Below are positions 34,306 to 41,156 of a DNA stretch of 41,156 nucleotides, piece by piece. The notes under the pieces were generated by a model that worked only from the letters and a program-made list of their open reading frames with translations, did no database searches and was not told the origin of the DNA. Position 1 is the first letter of the stretch. Each line of letters starts with the position of its first letter. The translations under genes and the position numbers were made by a program. Source of the stretch: Ruminococcus sp. UBA4385 (GTDB lineage Bacteria > Bacillota_A > Clostridia > Oscillospirales > Ruminococcaceae); contig DGRP01000021.1 of assembly GCA_002391065.1 (NCBI GenBank), positions 1-41,156 of the forward strand. Reading direction: 5' to 3'.

Positions 34306-35187
34306 TTATATGAACTCACAGCCCTTGCGAACGGGACTGCACATCTGTTTATAGGAATAGCCCTCAATGCTGTCAAATGCTCTCCGAAGCGCATCGTCAT
34401 TATCAAACACACCAAAAACGGCTGAGCCGCTTCCTGTCATAAGTGTCTGTAAAGCGCCTGCACGTCTGAGGTCATCTTTAGCCTTTTGTATCTCATCGGG
34501 GCAGAAGGCATATTCCAGAGCATTGAACATATTAGCGCAAAAGCTGTAAATATTACCGCTTCCGAGGCTTTTCACAAACACATCTGTACTGCATCTTTTC
34601 GGGTTTACAATGCGGTCATAGGCCTTGTAGGCTTCGGGAGTTGAAATGCCTATATCGGGCTTTATGATCAGGAATTTACACGGCGGAGAGGGAAGTCTGT
34701 GAACTATCTCTCCAATGCCCTGACAGAACTGAGTTCCTCCCACAAGGCAGAAGGGCACATCAGCGCCAAGTGTCACGCCGACACGGCCGAGCTCATCGTC
34801 AAGAAGATTTGTCCCGTACATAAAATTCAGCGCACTGAGCATTGCCGCACAGTCGGAGCTTCCTCCGCCCATGCCTGCCATAGAGGGCAGGTTTTTCTCA
34901 ACCCTGACGGTTATTTTTCTTCCGTAATCAATCCCTGTATGCTTTTGGAATGCAGTTATCGCTTTCCATATCAGGTTTGATTCATCACACGGAAAGCCTT
35001 CCTTATCGCATAGGATTTCAATACCCTCGCCCTCGGTAAGGCTGATATCAAGAATGTCATAAAGGTCTACCGACTGCATTACCGAATTGATCGTATGGTA
35101 GCCGTCCTGTCTTTTGCCGACAATGTCGAGCATAAGATTTAATTTTCCGTTGGCTTTGACCCTGAGTTTTTCACAAACCAGATCCAT
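34306..35187 (-). CDS. ispE: 4-diphosphocytidyl-2-C-methyl-D-erythritol kinase
   Basis: IspE phosphorylates CDP-ME in the MEP isoprenoid pathway, in the cytosol. The frame extends to 35226, but ATG 35187 lies 7 nt after AAGGAG and gives 293 residues with the usual N-terminus (KANGKLNLML, with the active-site Lys). The GHMP-kinase glycine loop is PSMAGMGGGSSD, and GADVPF carries the second active-site Asp. The C-terminal TGSGSAVFG completes the GHMP set. It starts 10 bp after the DUF1294 gene in the same operon. Confidence 0.96.
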   Translation of the reverse strand: MDLVCEKLRVKANGKLNLMLDIVGKRQDGYHTINSVMQSVDLYDILDISLTEGEGIEILCDKEGFPCDESNLIWKAITAFQKHTGIDYGRKITVRVEKNLPSMAGMGGGSSDCAAMLSALNFMYGTNLLDDELGRVGVTLGADVPFCLVGGTQFCQGIGEIVHRLPSPPCKFLIIKPDIGISTPEAYKAYDRIVNPKRCSTDVFVKSLGSGNIYSFCANMFNALEYAFCPDEIQKAKDDLRRAGALQTLMTGSGSAVFGVFDNDDALRRAFDSIEGYSYKQMCSPVRKGCEFI

Positions 35188-35197
35188 ATTTTTCTCC

Positions 35198-35473
35198 TTA
35201 ATGTCCGAACCGTGGGTACAGTACAAAGCAGTACAGCACCGCCCACAGTATAAGTTCGCAGATATTGATGATGTAAAAGCTGATATGCTTAGTCTTATGG
35301 TGAAAGAGCCTCATTCCGATAAGGGCACCGAAAGCTCCTCCGATAAGACCGAGAAGCCACAGCGTTTTCTCGGGAGTTCTCCATTTGTGACGCTTTGCTT
35401 TCAGCTTGTCTGCTCCGTATGCAAGGAGCGTTAATACGTTTATCGCAATAATATAAATGTAAAAGTACTTCAT
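35198..35473 (-). CDS. DUF1294 membrane protein
   Basis: ATG 35473 gives 91 residues; the longer frame from 35491 would begin inside the promoter. It matches the small DUF1294 family: an N-terminal helix, ADKLKAKRHKWRTPE as the conserved polar loop, LGLIGGAFGALIGM, then HHKTKH and a last helix. Three to four membrane helices; no known function. There is no ribosome site upstream: the -10 box of the promoter ends 6 bp before the ATG, so the mRNA is probably leaderless. Confidence 0.88.
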   Translation of the reverse strand: MKYFYIYIIAINVLTLLAYGADKLKAKRHKWRTPEKTLWLLGLIGGAFGALIGMRLFHHKTKHISFYIINICELILWAVLYCFVLYPRFGH

Positions 35474-35479
35474 TCTATT

Positions 35480-35508
35480 ATTATAGCACATCTTTCCGAT
35501 ATTGTAAA
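35480..35508 (-). promoter_or_regulatory. Sigma-A promoter giving a leaderless DUF1294-ispE transcript
   Basis: On the minus strand TTTACA (35503-35508), 17-bp spacer, TATAAT (35480-35485). The normal start site, about seven bases downstream, falls on the A of ATG 35473. Confidence 0.78.
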
Positions 35509-35510
35509 GA

Positions 35511-35540
35511 TATCCCCCTCCGAAAAAACGGAAGGGGATA
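35511..35540 (-). terminator. Probable terminator after purL
   Basis: TATCCCCCTCCG and CGGAAGGGGATA (35511-35522, 35529-35540) form a 12-bp stem with one mismatch around AAAAAA/TTTTTT. On the minus strand only TCTTTA follows, so termination may be partial, with some read-through into DUF1294-ispE. Confidence 0.55.
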
Positions 35541-35547
35541 AACGTTT

Positions 35548-38500
35548 TTATCTGAAGTAAGCAACTCCGCTTTCAAATATCTTCTGATCCTTCTCACCCG
35601 GAACATTGAGGTAAACTCCCGAGCCGATACGCTCCGAGTGACCCATCTTTCCGAGAACTCTGCCGTCAGGTGAGGTAATACCCTCGATAGCCTGTACAGA
35701 AGTATTAGGATTGCAGTGAATATCGTATGTAGGCTGACCCTCGAAGTCAACGTACTGAGTAGCTATCTGACCGTTCTTAGCAAGCTCGGCGATCTCCTCG
35801 GCTGTTGCCACGAAGCGGCCCTCACCGTGAGAAATAGCGATAGTGTGAATATCTCCTACCTCGCAGCCTGCAAGCCACGGGCTCTTGTTTGAAGCTATTC
35901 TTGTGTTTACAAGCTTTGACTGGTGCCTTGCGATAGTATTGAAGGTCAGAGTCGGGGAGTCTGTACGCATATCTCTGATCTCACCGTAAGGAACAAGGCC
36001 GAGCTTTATAAGCGCCTGAAAGCCGTTGCAGATACCGAGCATAAGTCCGTCTCTGTTTTTCAGAAGCTCATGGATAGCGTCTGTAAGCTTGGGGTTTCTC
36101 AGGAACGAAACGATGAACTTACCGCTTCCGTCAGGCTCGTCACCGCCCGAGAAGCCTCCGGGCAGCATAACGATCTGGCTTTCCTTGATCTTCTTCTCCA
36201 TAGCATCAACGGATTCCTTGATAGCCTCGGCGGTAAGGTTTCTTACGACGAAAATGTCAGCCTCAGCGCCTGCTCTCTCAAACACTCTTGCAGTATCGTA
36301 CTCGCAGTTAGTACCGGGGAATACAGGAATAAGTACCTTAGGCTTAGCCGCCTTGATTGCAGGCGCCTTTCTCTCTGCTGCCTCGAAGCTGTAAACCTCG
36401 GGCTTTTCCTCGGGCTCCTTAACGTGAACAGGATAAACAGGCTCAAGCTTCTGCTCCCAGAGGGTCTGAAGCTCTTGCGCATCAATAGAGTAGCTGTCTG
36501 AAACGATCCTGTAATCCTCAATAGTCTCACCGATAACTCTCTCGTCGGTCTCGGTGCCCTCGGCAAGCTCAAGCACAAATGCACCGTAGCAGTGTCTGTA
36601 GAGCTCATTAGCAGTAAGCTTTTCGGTGAACTTAAATCCTATCTTGTTTCCGAAGCACATCTTAGCTATAGCCTCGCTCACACCGCCGTAGGATACAGCC
36701 CAGCTTGACAGTACCTTGCCGTCAGCTATCAGCTTTTCGACCTTCTCGAATACAGCTCTCAAAGACTCAAACTTAACAAGCTTGTTCTCGTCATACTCAG
36801 GCTTGATAAGAATAACCTTCGAGCCTGCCTTCTTGAACTCATTTGAAACGATGTTCTTTGTATCAGCAACCGATACAGCAAACGAAACCAGTGTAGGCGG
36901 CACATCAATATCCTCAAATGTACCCGACATTGAGTCCTTGCCTCCGATAGAGCCGCAGGCAAGCTCGATCTGAGCCTTGTAAGCACCGAGCAGAGCCGCC
37001 AGAGGCTTGCCCCAGCGCTCAGGGTCATTCTGAGTTCTCTCAAAATACTCCTGGAAGGTCAGCCAGCACTTTTCATAAGTACCGCCTGCTGCGACAACCT
37101 TAGCGATAGACTCAACAACTGCCGACATAGCCCCGTGATAAGGGCTCTTTGAGGACAGGAAAGGATCATAGCCCCAAGCCATAATAGAAGCTGTGTTTGT
37201 CTCTCCCTTGAGGACAGGTATCTTCGCAGCCATAGCCTGAGTAGGAGTATTCTGATACTTACCGCCGTAAGGCATAAGCACAGTACCTGCACCGATGGTT
37301 GAGTCAAACCTTTCTACCAGACCCTTCTGTGAGCAGACATTCAGGTTTGAGATCATAGCCTTCCAGCGGTCAGCGGTATCCTCGGTGTTCTCATCGGCAG
37401 CGATAAACGGCTCAGCGACTGTTATATCAGTGTGCTTCTCGGCACCGTTTGAATTCAGGAACTCTCTTGACAGGTCAACTATAGTCTTGCCGTTCCAGTT
37501 CATTCTGAGTCTCGGCTCTTCGGTAACTCTTGCCACCATAGTAGCCTCTAAGTTCTCCTTTGCAGCCTCAGCCATGAACTTTTCAAGGTCAGATCTTGCA
37601 ACAACAACTGCCATTCTCTCCTGGCTCTCCGAGATAGCAAGCTCTGTACCGTCAAGGCCGTCATATTTCTTTGTAACAGCATCGAGGTTTATCTGCAATC
37701 CGTCGGCAAGCTCACCGATAGCAACAGACACACCGCCTGCACCGAAGTCGTTGCATCTCTTGATCATCGAGGTAACAACAGGGTTTCTGAACAGTCTCTG
37801 CAGCTTTCTTTCCTCGGGAGCATTACCCTTCTGTACCTCGGCACCGCAGCTCTCCAGCGAGTGCAGCGTGTGGCTCTTAGATGAGCCTGTAGCACCGCCG
37901 CAGCCGTCACGGCCTGTTCTGCCGCCGAGAAGTATTACGATATCCTCGGGAGCAGGTCTTTCACGTCTTACGTTCTTTGCGGGAGCAGCACCTACAACAG
38001 CACCTATTTCCATACGCTTAGCAACGTAGCCGGGGTGATATATCTCATTAACATGGCCTGTAGCCAGACCAATCTGGTTTCCGTATGATGAATAACCGTT
38101 AGCAGCGCCCACAACGATCTTTCTCTGAGGGAGCTTTCCCTGAATAGTATCAGCAACAGGCACCAGCGGATTTCCCGCACCTGTAACTCTCATAGCCTGA
38201 TATACGTATGAACGCCCTGACAGCGGGTCTCTGATAGCACCGCCGAGACAGGTAGCAGCACCGCCGAAGGGCTCTATCTCTGTCGGGTGGTTGTGAGTTT
38301 CGTTCTTGAACATCAGCAGCCAGTCCTCGGGCTTGCCGTCAACGTCTACAGTTATCTTTACCGAGCAGGCATTTATCTCCTCGCTCTCGTCAAGGTCCTT
38401 GAGAAGCCCTGCCTTTTTAAGCTGCTTAGCACCTATGCAGGCAAGGTCCATAAGAGTAATGGGCTTGTCTGTTCTGCCTGCGTACAGGTCTTTTCTGGTA

Positions 38501-39261
38501 TTTACATAGTCCTTGAATGTGTCTGCTATATAGTCAGCCTTGATGTCCACATTGTCAACTATAGTCAGAAACGTTGTGTGACGGCAGTGGTCTGACCAGT
38601 ATGTATCTATCATTCTTATCTCAGTGATAGTGGGGTTGCGCTTCTCCTGATCTCTGAAATAGTCACGGCAGAATCTGATATCATCAAGATCCATTGCCAG
38701 ACCCAGCTCAGAGAGCATAGCCTTCAGGTCATCTTCTGTAGAGTAAATAAAGCCGTCGATAGTATCGACCTCAGTCGGTATATCATACTTGATGTCGAGA
38801 GTATCAAACTCATCAAGTGAAGCCTCTCTTGACTCAACAGGGTTAATGATATAGGCTTTGAGCTTTGCGATCTCCTCATCGGAAAGCTCGCCCGAAACTA
38901 TATAAACAGTAGCCGACTTTACCACAGGTCTTTTTCCGCCTGTCAGCAGCGAAATACACTGAGCGCAGGAATCAGCCCTCTGGTCGAACTGACCGGGCAG
39001 ATACTCAACAGCGAACATAGTCTCACCGTCAATTATCTGAGGAAGCTTGTCATAGGTGACATCTACAGCAGGCTCAGAGAATACCACAGGCACAGCAAGG
39101 TCAAAGTCGCTCTTCGGCAGACCCTCAGCGTCATAGCGGTTGATGACTCTGATATCCTTTACCGCATCCAGCCCCAGTGCTGACTTAATATCCTTTACAA
39201 GGCTCTTTGAAGCCACAGCAAACTCAGGCTTCTTCTCAACATAAATACGAAAAACAGACAT
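35548..39261 (-). CDS. purL: Phosphoribosylformylglycinamidine synthase, fused PurL-PurQ form
   Basis: It converts FGAR, glutamine and ATP to FGAM, the fourth step of purine synthesis. At 1237 residues this is the long clostridial single-chain form. The first ~150 residues hold the PurS-like part, the middle holds two AIR-synthase-type halves (SDHCRHTTF, then FKNETHNHPTEIEPFGGAATCLGG region; second half GGKDSMSG), and the C-terminus is the class I glutaminase with FPGTNCEYD, LPGGFSGGD and nucleophile Cys1078 in GICNGFQ, and a His in ISHGEGRF. No other purine genes adjoin. It has its own promoter; I saw no purine riboswitch in the ~50-nt leader. Confidence 0.97.
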   Translation of the reverse strand: MSVFRIYVEKKPEFAVASKSLVKDIKSALGLDAVKDIRVINRYDAEGLPKSDFDLAVPVVFSEPAVDVTYDKLPQIIDGETMFAVEYLPGQFDQRADSCAQCISLLTGGKRPVVKSATVYIVSGELSDEEIAKLKAYIINPVESREASLDEFDTLDIKYDIPTEVDTIDGFIYSTEDDLKAMLSELGLAMDLDDIRFCRDYFRDQEKRNPTITEIRMIDTYWSDHCRHTTFLTIVDNVDIKADYIADTFKDYVNTRKDLYAGRTDKPITLMDLACIGAKQLKKAGLLKDLDESEEINACSVKITVDVDGKPEDWLLMFKNETHNHPTEIEPFGGAATCLGGAIRDPLSGRSYVYQAMRVTGAGNPLVPVADTIQGKLPQRKIVVGAANGYSSYGNQIGLATGHVNEIYHPGYVAKRMEIGAVVGAAPAKNVRRERPAPEDIVILLGGRTGRDGCGGATGSSKSHTLHSLESCGAEVQKGNAPEERKLQRLFRNPVVTSMIKRCNDFGAGGVSVAIGELADGLQINLDAVTKKYDGLDGTELAISESQERMAVVVARSDLEKFMAEAAKENLEATMVARVTEEPRLRMNWNGKTIVDLSREFLNSNGAEKHTDITVAEPFIAADENTEDTADRWKAMISNLNVCSQKGLVERFDSTIGAGTVLMPYGGKYQNTPTQAMAAKIPVLKGETNTASIMAWGYDPFLSSKSPYHGAMSAVVESIAKVVAAGGTYEKCWLTFQEYFERTQNDPERWGKPLAALLGAYKAQIELACGSIGGKDSMSGTFEDIDVPPTLVSFAVSVADTKNIVSNEFKKAGSKVILIKPEYDENKLVKFESLRAVFEKVEKLIADGKVLSSWAVSYGGVSEAIAKMCFGNKIGFKFTEKLTANELYRHCYGAFVLELAEGTETDERVIGETIEDYRIVSDSYSIDAQELQTLWEQKLEPVYPVHVKEPEEKPEVYSFEAAERKAPAIKAAKPKVLIPVFPGTNCEYDTARVFERAGAEADIFVVRNLTAEAIKESVDAMEKKIKESQIVMLPGGFSGGDEPDGSGKFIVSFLRNPKLTDAIHELLKNRDGLMLGICNGFQALIKLGLVPYGEIRDMRTDSPTLTFNTIARHQSKLVNTRIASNKSPWLAGCEVGDIHTIAISHGEGRFVATAEEIAELAKNGQIATQYVDFEGQPTYDIHCNPNTSVQAIEGITSPDGRVLGKMGHSERIGSGVYLNVPGEKDQKIFESGVAYFR

Positions 39262-39320
39262 ATCAACAACTCCTTAGTTCTTATAAGAGCATACGGCAAA
39301 GCCGTTGTCTATTACAGATT

Positions 39321-39350
39321 ATTATAGCACATCTTATACTATATTGTCAA
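39321..39350 (-). promoter_or_regulatory. Sigma-A promoter of purL
   Basis: On the minus strand TTGACA (39345-39350), 18-bp spacer, TATAAT (39321-39326). The short leader contains a small ACGGC/GCCGT hairpin (39293-39305). Confidence 0.8.
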
Positions 39351-39372
39351 ACGTACTTTGTAAACTTTCTTC

Positions 39373-39401
39373 TTTACATTTTGCATTCCGTGTGGTATAA
39401 T
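39373..39401 (+). promoter_or_regulatory. Sigma-A promoter reading into the tandem repeats and the GlpA-like gene
   Basis: TTTACA (39373-39378), 17-bp spacer, TATAAT (39396-39401). Start near 39408, 14 bp before the first repeat. The leader to ATG 39860 would be about 450 nt. It is back to back with the purL promoter. Confidence 0.75.
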
Positions 39402-39421
39402 GATATCAGACTGAATATTCC

Positions 39422-39661
39422 AAGCACTTGCTTAATTTGCTTGATTGATTTAAGCACTTGCTTAATTTGCTTGACTATTTTAAGCACTTGCTTAATTTGC
39501 TTGATTAATTTAAGCACTTGCTTGATTTGCTTGACTGATTTAAGCACTTGCTTAATTTGCTTGACTATTTTAAGCACTTGCTTAATTTGCTTGACTGATT
39601 TAAGCACTTGCTTAATTTGCTTGACTATTTTAAGCATTTGCTTAATTTGCTTAGCAAATTC
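39422..39661. repeat. Eight-copy 30-bp tandem repeat
   Basis: Units start at 39422, 39452, 39482, 39512, 39542, 39572, 39602 and 39632. Each opens with AAGCACTTGCTT (an AAGCA/TGCTT inverted repeat), then AATTTGCTTGA and a variable end. The ends alternate: units 2, 5 and 7 end GACTATTTT, units 4 and 6 GACTGATTT, suggesting growth by 60-bp dimers. The last unit is degenerate. There are no spacers. The minus strand is open across the array as a 10-residue Lys/Gln repeat, but no ribosome site supports a gene. Confidence 0.96.
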
Positions 39662-39672
39662 AAGCAAATCAA

Positions 39673-39738
39673 GCTGATACTGTTACTGAGACTGAAACTG
39701 TTACTGAAACTGTTACCGAGACTGAGACTGACACTGAT
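39673..39738. repeat. Hexamer repeat, ACTGNN
   Basis: Eleven hexamers in a row (GCTGAT, then ten of ACTGTT/ACTGAG/ACTGAA/ACCGAG/ACTGAC/ACTGAT type) directly after the 30-bp array. In one plus frame it reads Thr-Val/Glu/Asp repeats and then hits a stop at 39742-39744; that frame has another stop at 39652, so it is not an intact gene. Confidence 0.9.
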
Positions 39739-39742
39739 ATAT

Positions 39743-39830
39743 AGGCAGCTCTGCCTGCAGAGCAGGTCTGTCTGTCGGTCTATAGAAAAGAAATTCTTTT
39801 TGGGTTCCGAAGCTATAGCCTTCTTCGGGA
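39743..39830 (+). promoter_or_regulatory. Hairpin-rich leader before the GlpA-like gene
   Basis: Two hairpins are visible: GCTCTGC/GCAGAGC near 39747-39762, and TTCCGAAG (39805-39812) with CTTCGGGA (39823-39830). No T run follows the second one, and no riboswitch class was recognised. Confidence 0.35.
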
Positions 39831-39859
39831 TCGTATTATATGTTCGGGAGGTCGATAAA

Positions 39860-41156
39860 ATGTTTGATGTACTGATAATCGGAGCAGGAGCCGTAGGCTG
39901 TGCGGCAGCACGGGAGCTCTCAAAGTATAAGCTCTCGGTCTGCGTGGCAGATAAGGAGAGCGATGTCTGCGAGGGCACTACAAAGGCAAACTCTGCAATT
40001 GTTCATGCAGGCTTTGATGCAGAGCCGGGAACGCTCAAGGCAAAGCTGAATGTCAGGGGCTCCGAAATGATGGAGGAGCTCTCTCGGAAGCTTGACTTTG
40101 CCTACAGAAGAAATGAAGCACTTGTACTCTGCTTTGATGAAGCACAGCAGGACGGGCTGAAAACCCTTCTGGAGCGTGGAGAGAAAAACGGAGTTAAGGG
40201 TCTGTCAATAATTTCGGGTGACGAAGCCAGAAGCTTAGAGCCTGCCCTTACCGATGAGGTCGTATCTGCACTCAGGGCTGAGACATCAGCTATAGTCTGT
40301 CCGTTTGAGATGACCCTCGCTTTTGCCGAGAATGCTTATGCAAACGGCGCAGAGTTCAGGCTTTCGGAAGAGGTCAGGTTCATTGAAAAGACCGATGAGG
40401 GCTTCAAGGTCAGAACCTCAAAGGGGGAGATCGAGGCAAAGCTCATCATCAATGCAGCAGGTGTTTACGCTGACAGGATACACTCTATGGTAAGCAGAAG
40501 GCCGATGAAGATCACTCCCAGACGGGGCGAATATATGCTCATGGATAAGGCCGCAGGCGGTACAGTTTCAAGAACTATCTTCCAGCTTCCTACAAAAATG
40601 GGCAAGGGCATACTTGTAACACCGACAGTTCACGGCAACCTTCTTGCAGGCCCTACAGCCGAGAATATTGATGATAAGGAAAACACCTCAACCACCAAAA
40701 ACGGACTTAGCGAGGTCAGGGCAAAGGGCTCGCTTTCGGTTAAGAACGTTCCGTGGAATAAGGTTATAACGAGCTTCACAGGCCTGAGAGCCGTAGGAGA
40801 AAGCGGCGACTTCATAATTGAAGAGACCGAGGTCGAAGGCTTTATAGATGCGGCAGGCATTGAGTCCCCCGGGCTCACCTCGGCACCTGCGATAGGTGAG
40901 TACCTCGCAGAGCTTGTCGGAAAGAGACTTACGCTTGAGAAAAAGGATAATTTCATAGAGACAAGAAAGGGCGTTGTTCATTTTGCGGCTCTCTCCGATG
41001 AAGAGAAGAGCGCACTGATAGCAAAAGACCCCTCCTACGGTAAGATAGTATGCCGCTGCGAGACCGTCACCGAGGGAGAGATAAGAGATGCGATAAACAG
41101 ACCCCTTGGAGCAACCACCCTTGACGGAGTTAAGCGCCGTACCAGAGCAGGCATGG
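39860..41156 (+). CDS. GlpA-like FAD-dependent glycerol-3-phosphate dehydrogenase, 3' truncated
   Basis: ATG 39860 lies 8 nt after GGGAGG and opens a frame that runs off the window (432 codons seen). The N-terminal Rossmann motif GAGAVG (residues 8-13) binds FAD; the DAO fold continues with ANSAIVHAGFD and INAAGVYAD, and a C-terminal FTGLRAVGE segment. From about residue 396 a BFD-like [2Fe-2S] domain starts (CRCET, Cys398 and Cys400), as in the anaerobic GlpA subunit and related amino-acid oxidases. It probably oxidises glycerol-3-phosphate and passes electrons to a GlpB/GlpC-type partner beyond the edge; the substrate is inferred. Confidence 0.87.
   Translation, partial: MFDVLIIGAGAVGCAAARELSKYKLSVCVADKESDVCEGTTKANSAIVHAGFDAEPGTLKAKLNVRGSEMMEELSRKLDFAYRRNEALVLCFDEAQQDGLKTLLERGEKNGVKGLSIISGDEARSLEPALTDEVVSALRAETSAIVCPFEMTLAFAENAYANGAEFRLSEEVRFIEKTDEGFKVRTSKGEIEAKLIINAAGVYADRIHSMVSRRPMKITPRRGEYMLMDKAAGGTVSRTIFQLPTKMGKGILVTPTVHGNLLAGPTAENIDDKENTSTTKNGLSEVRAKGSLSVKNVPWNKVITSFTGLRAVGESGDFIIEETEVEGFIDAAGIESPGLTSAPAIGEYLAELVGKRLTLEKKDNFIETRKGVVHFAALSDEEKSALIAKDPSYGKIVCRCETVTEGEIRDAINRPLGATTLDGVKRRTRAGM

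Noticed and set aside
39422..39661. CRISPR array
   Set aside because: The repeat period is 30 bp, but units abut directly with no unique spacers, and no cas gene is near.
39374..39667. Minus-strand 97-residue Lys/Gln repeat protein
   Set aside because: The open frame follows from a 30-bp repeat free of stops in that frame; the start is TTG with no ribosome site, and no promoter precedes it on that strand.
39207..39677. Plus-strand 156-residue Cys/Leu repeat protein
   Set aside because: It starts inside purL in antisense and crosses two promoters; after the plus promoter there is no ATG or ribosome site in frame.

Overview
The window reads as chromosomal DNA of a Gram-positive, low-to-mid GC anaerobe of the Clostridia, most likely a Ruminococcus or close relative (Oscillospiraceae). 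Reasons: the hprK-murB-rapZ-whiA-dnaE order, a germination protein (YpeB), a fused clostridial-type PurL, and a secreted GH25 lysozyme ending in a type I dockerin, the cellulosome adaptor typical of ruminococci. I saw no rRNA, tRNA, CRISPR array, phage gene or intact insertion sequence. The species call is inference from gene content only.

Layout. 1-12150 (+) is housekeeping: the 3' end of a PLP lyase gene, then hprK, murB, rapZ, whiA, dnaE and a 56-residue DUF3006-like ORF, followed from its own promoter by a yfmF/yfmH peptidase pair and an lgt with a very long charged tail, closed by a strong terminator. 12194-12581 holds no convincing gene. 12582-16229 carries two divergent lipoproteins, each behind a near-perfect sigma-A promoter, and folD.

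16566-27274 is the accessory heart of the window. On the plus strand are a secreted TasA/camelysin-like protein with a SipW-type signal peptide and a soluble sensor kinase. Facing them is an eight-gene minus-strand operon (27208 down to 19348) behind one consensus promoter. In order of transcription it encodes a catalytically dead EAL-like domain, a membrane-anchored protein sharing a C-terminal motif with the secreted protein, a SipW-like signal peptidase, a membrane-anchored McrB-type AAA+ ATPase, a DUF2357/McrC-like coiled-coil protein with no visible nuclease, a second SipW-like peptidase with an acidic tail, a single-pass membrane protein and a small coiled-coil protein. I infer a cell-surface export or filament-assembly machine built on a repurposed McrBC-type motor. 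This is the best candidate for an undescribed system here.

27390-32101: ypeB, the GH25-dockerin lysozyme, and a heavy-metal-exporter-like membrane protein. 32103-35508 (-): an HD-domain protein, then an operon DUF1294-ispE-zinc-ribbon membrane protein-radical SAM whose promoter appears to give a leaderless first gene. 35548-39350 (-): purL. 39373-41156 (+): a promoter reading through an eight-copy 30-bp tandem repeat and a hexamer repeat into a GlpA-like FAD oxidoreductase cut off by the window edge. Intergenic promoters are unusually easy to read, mostly TTGACA-like, 17-bp spacer, TATAAT.
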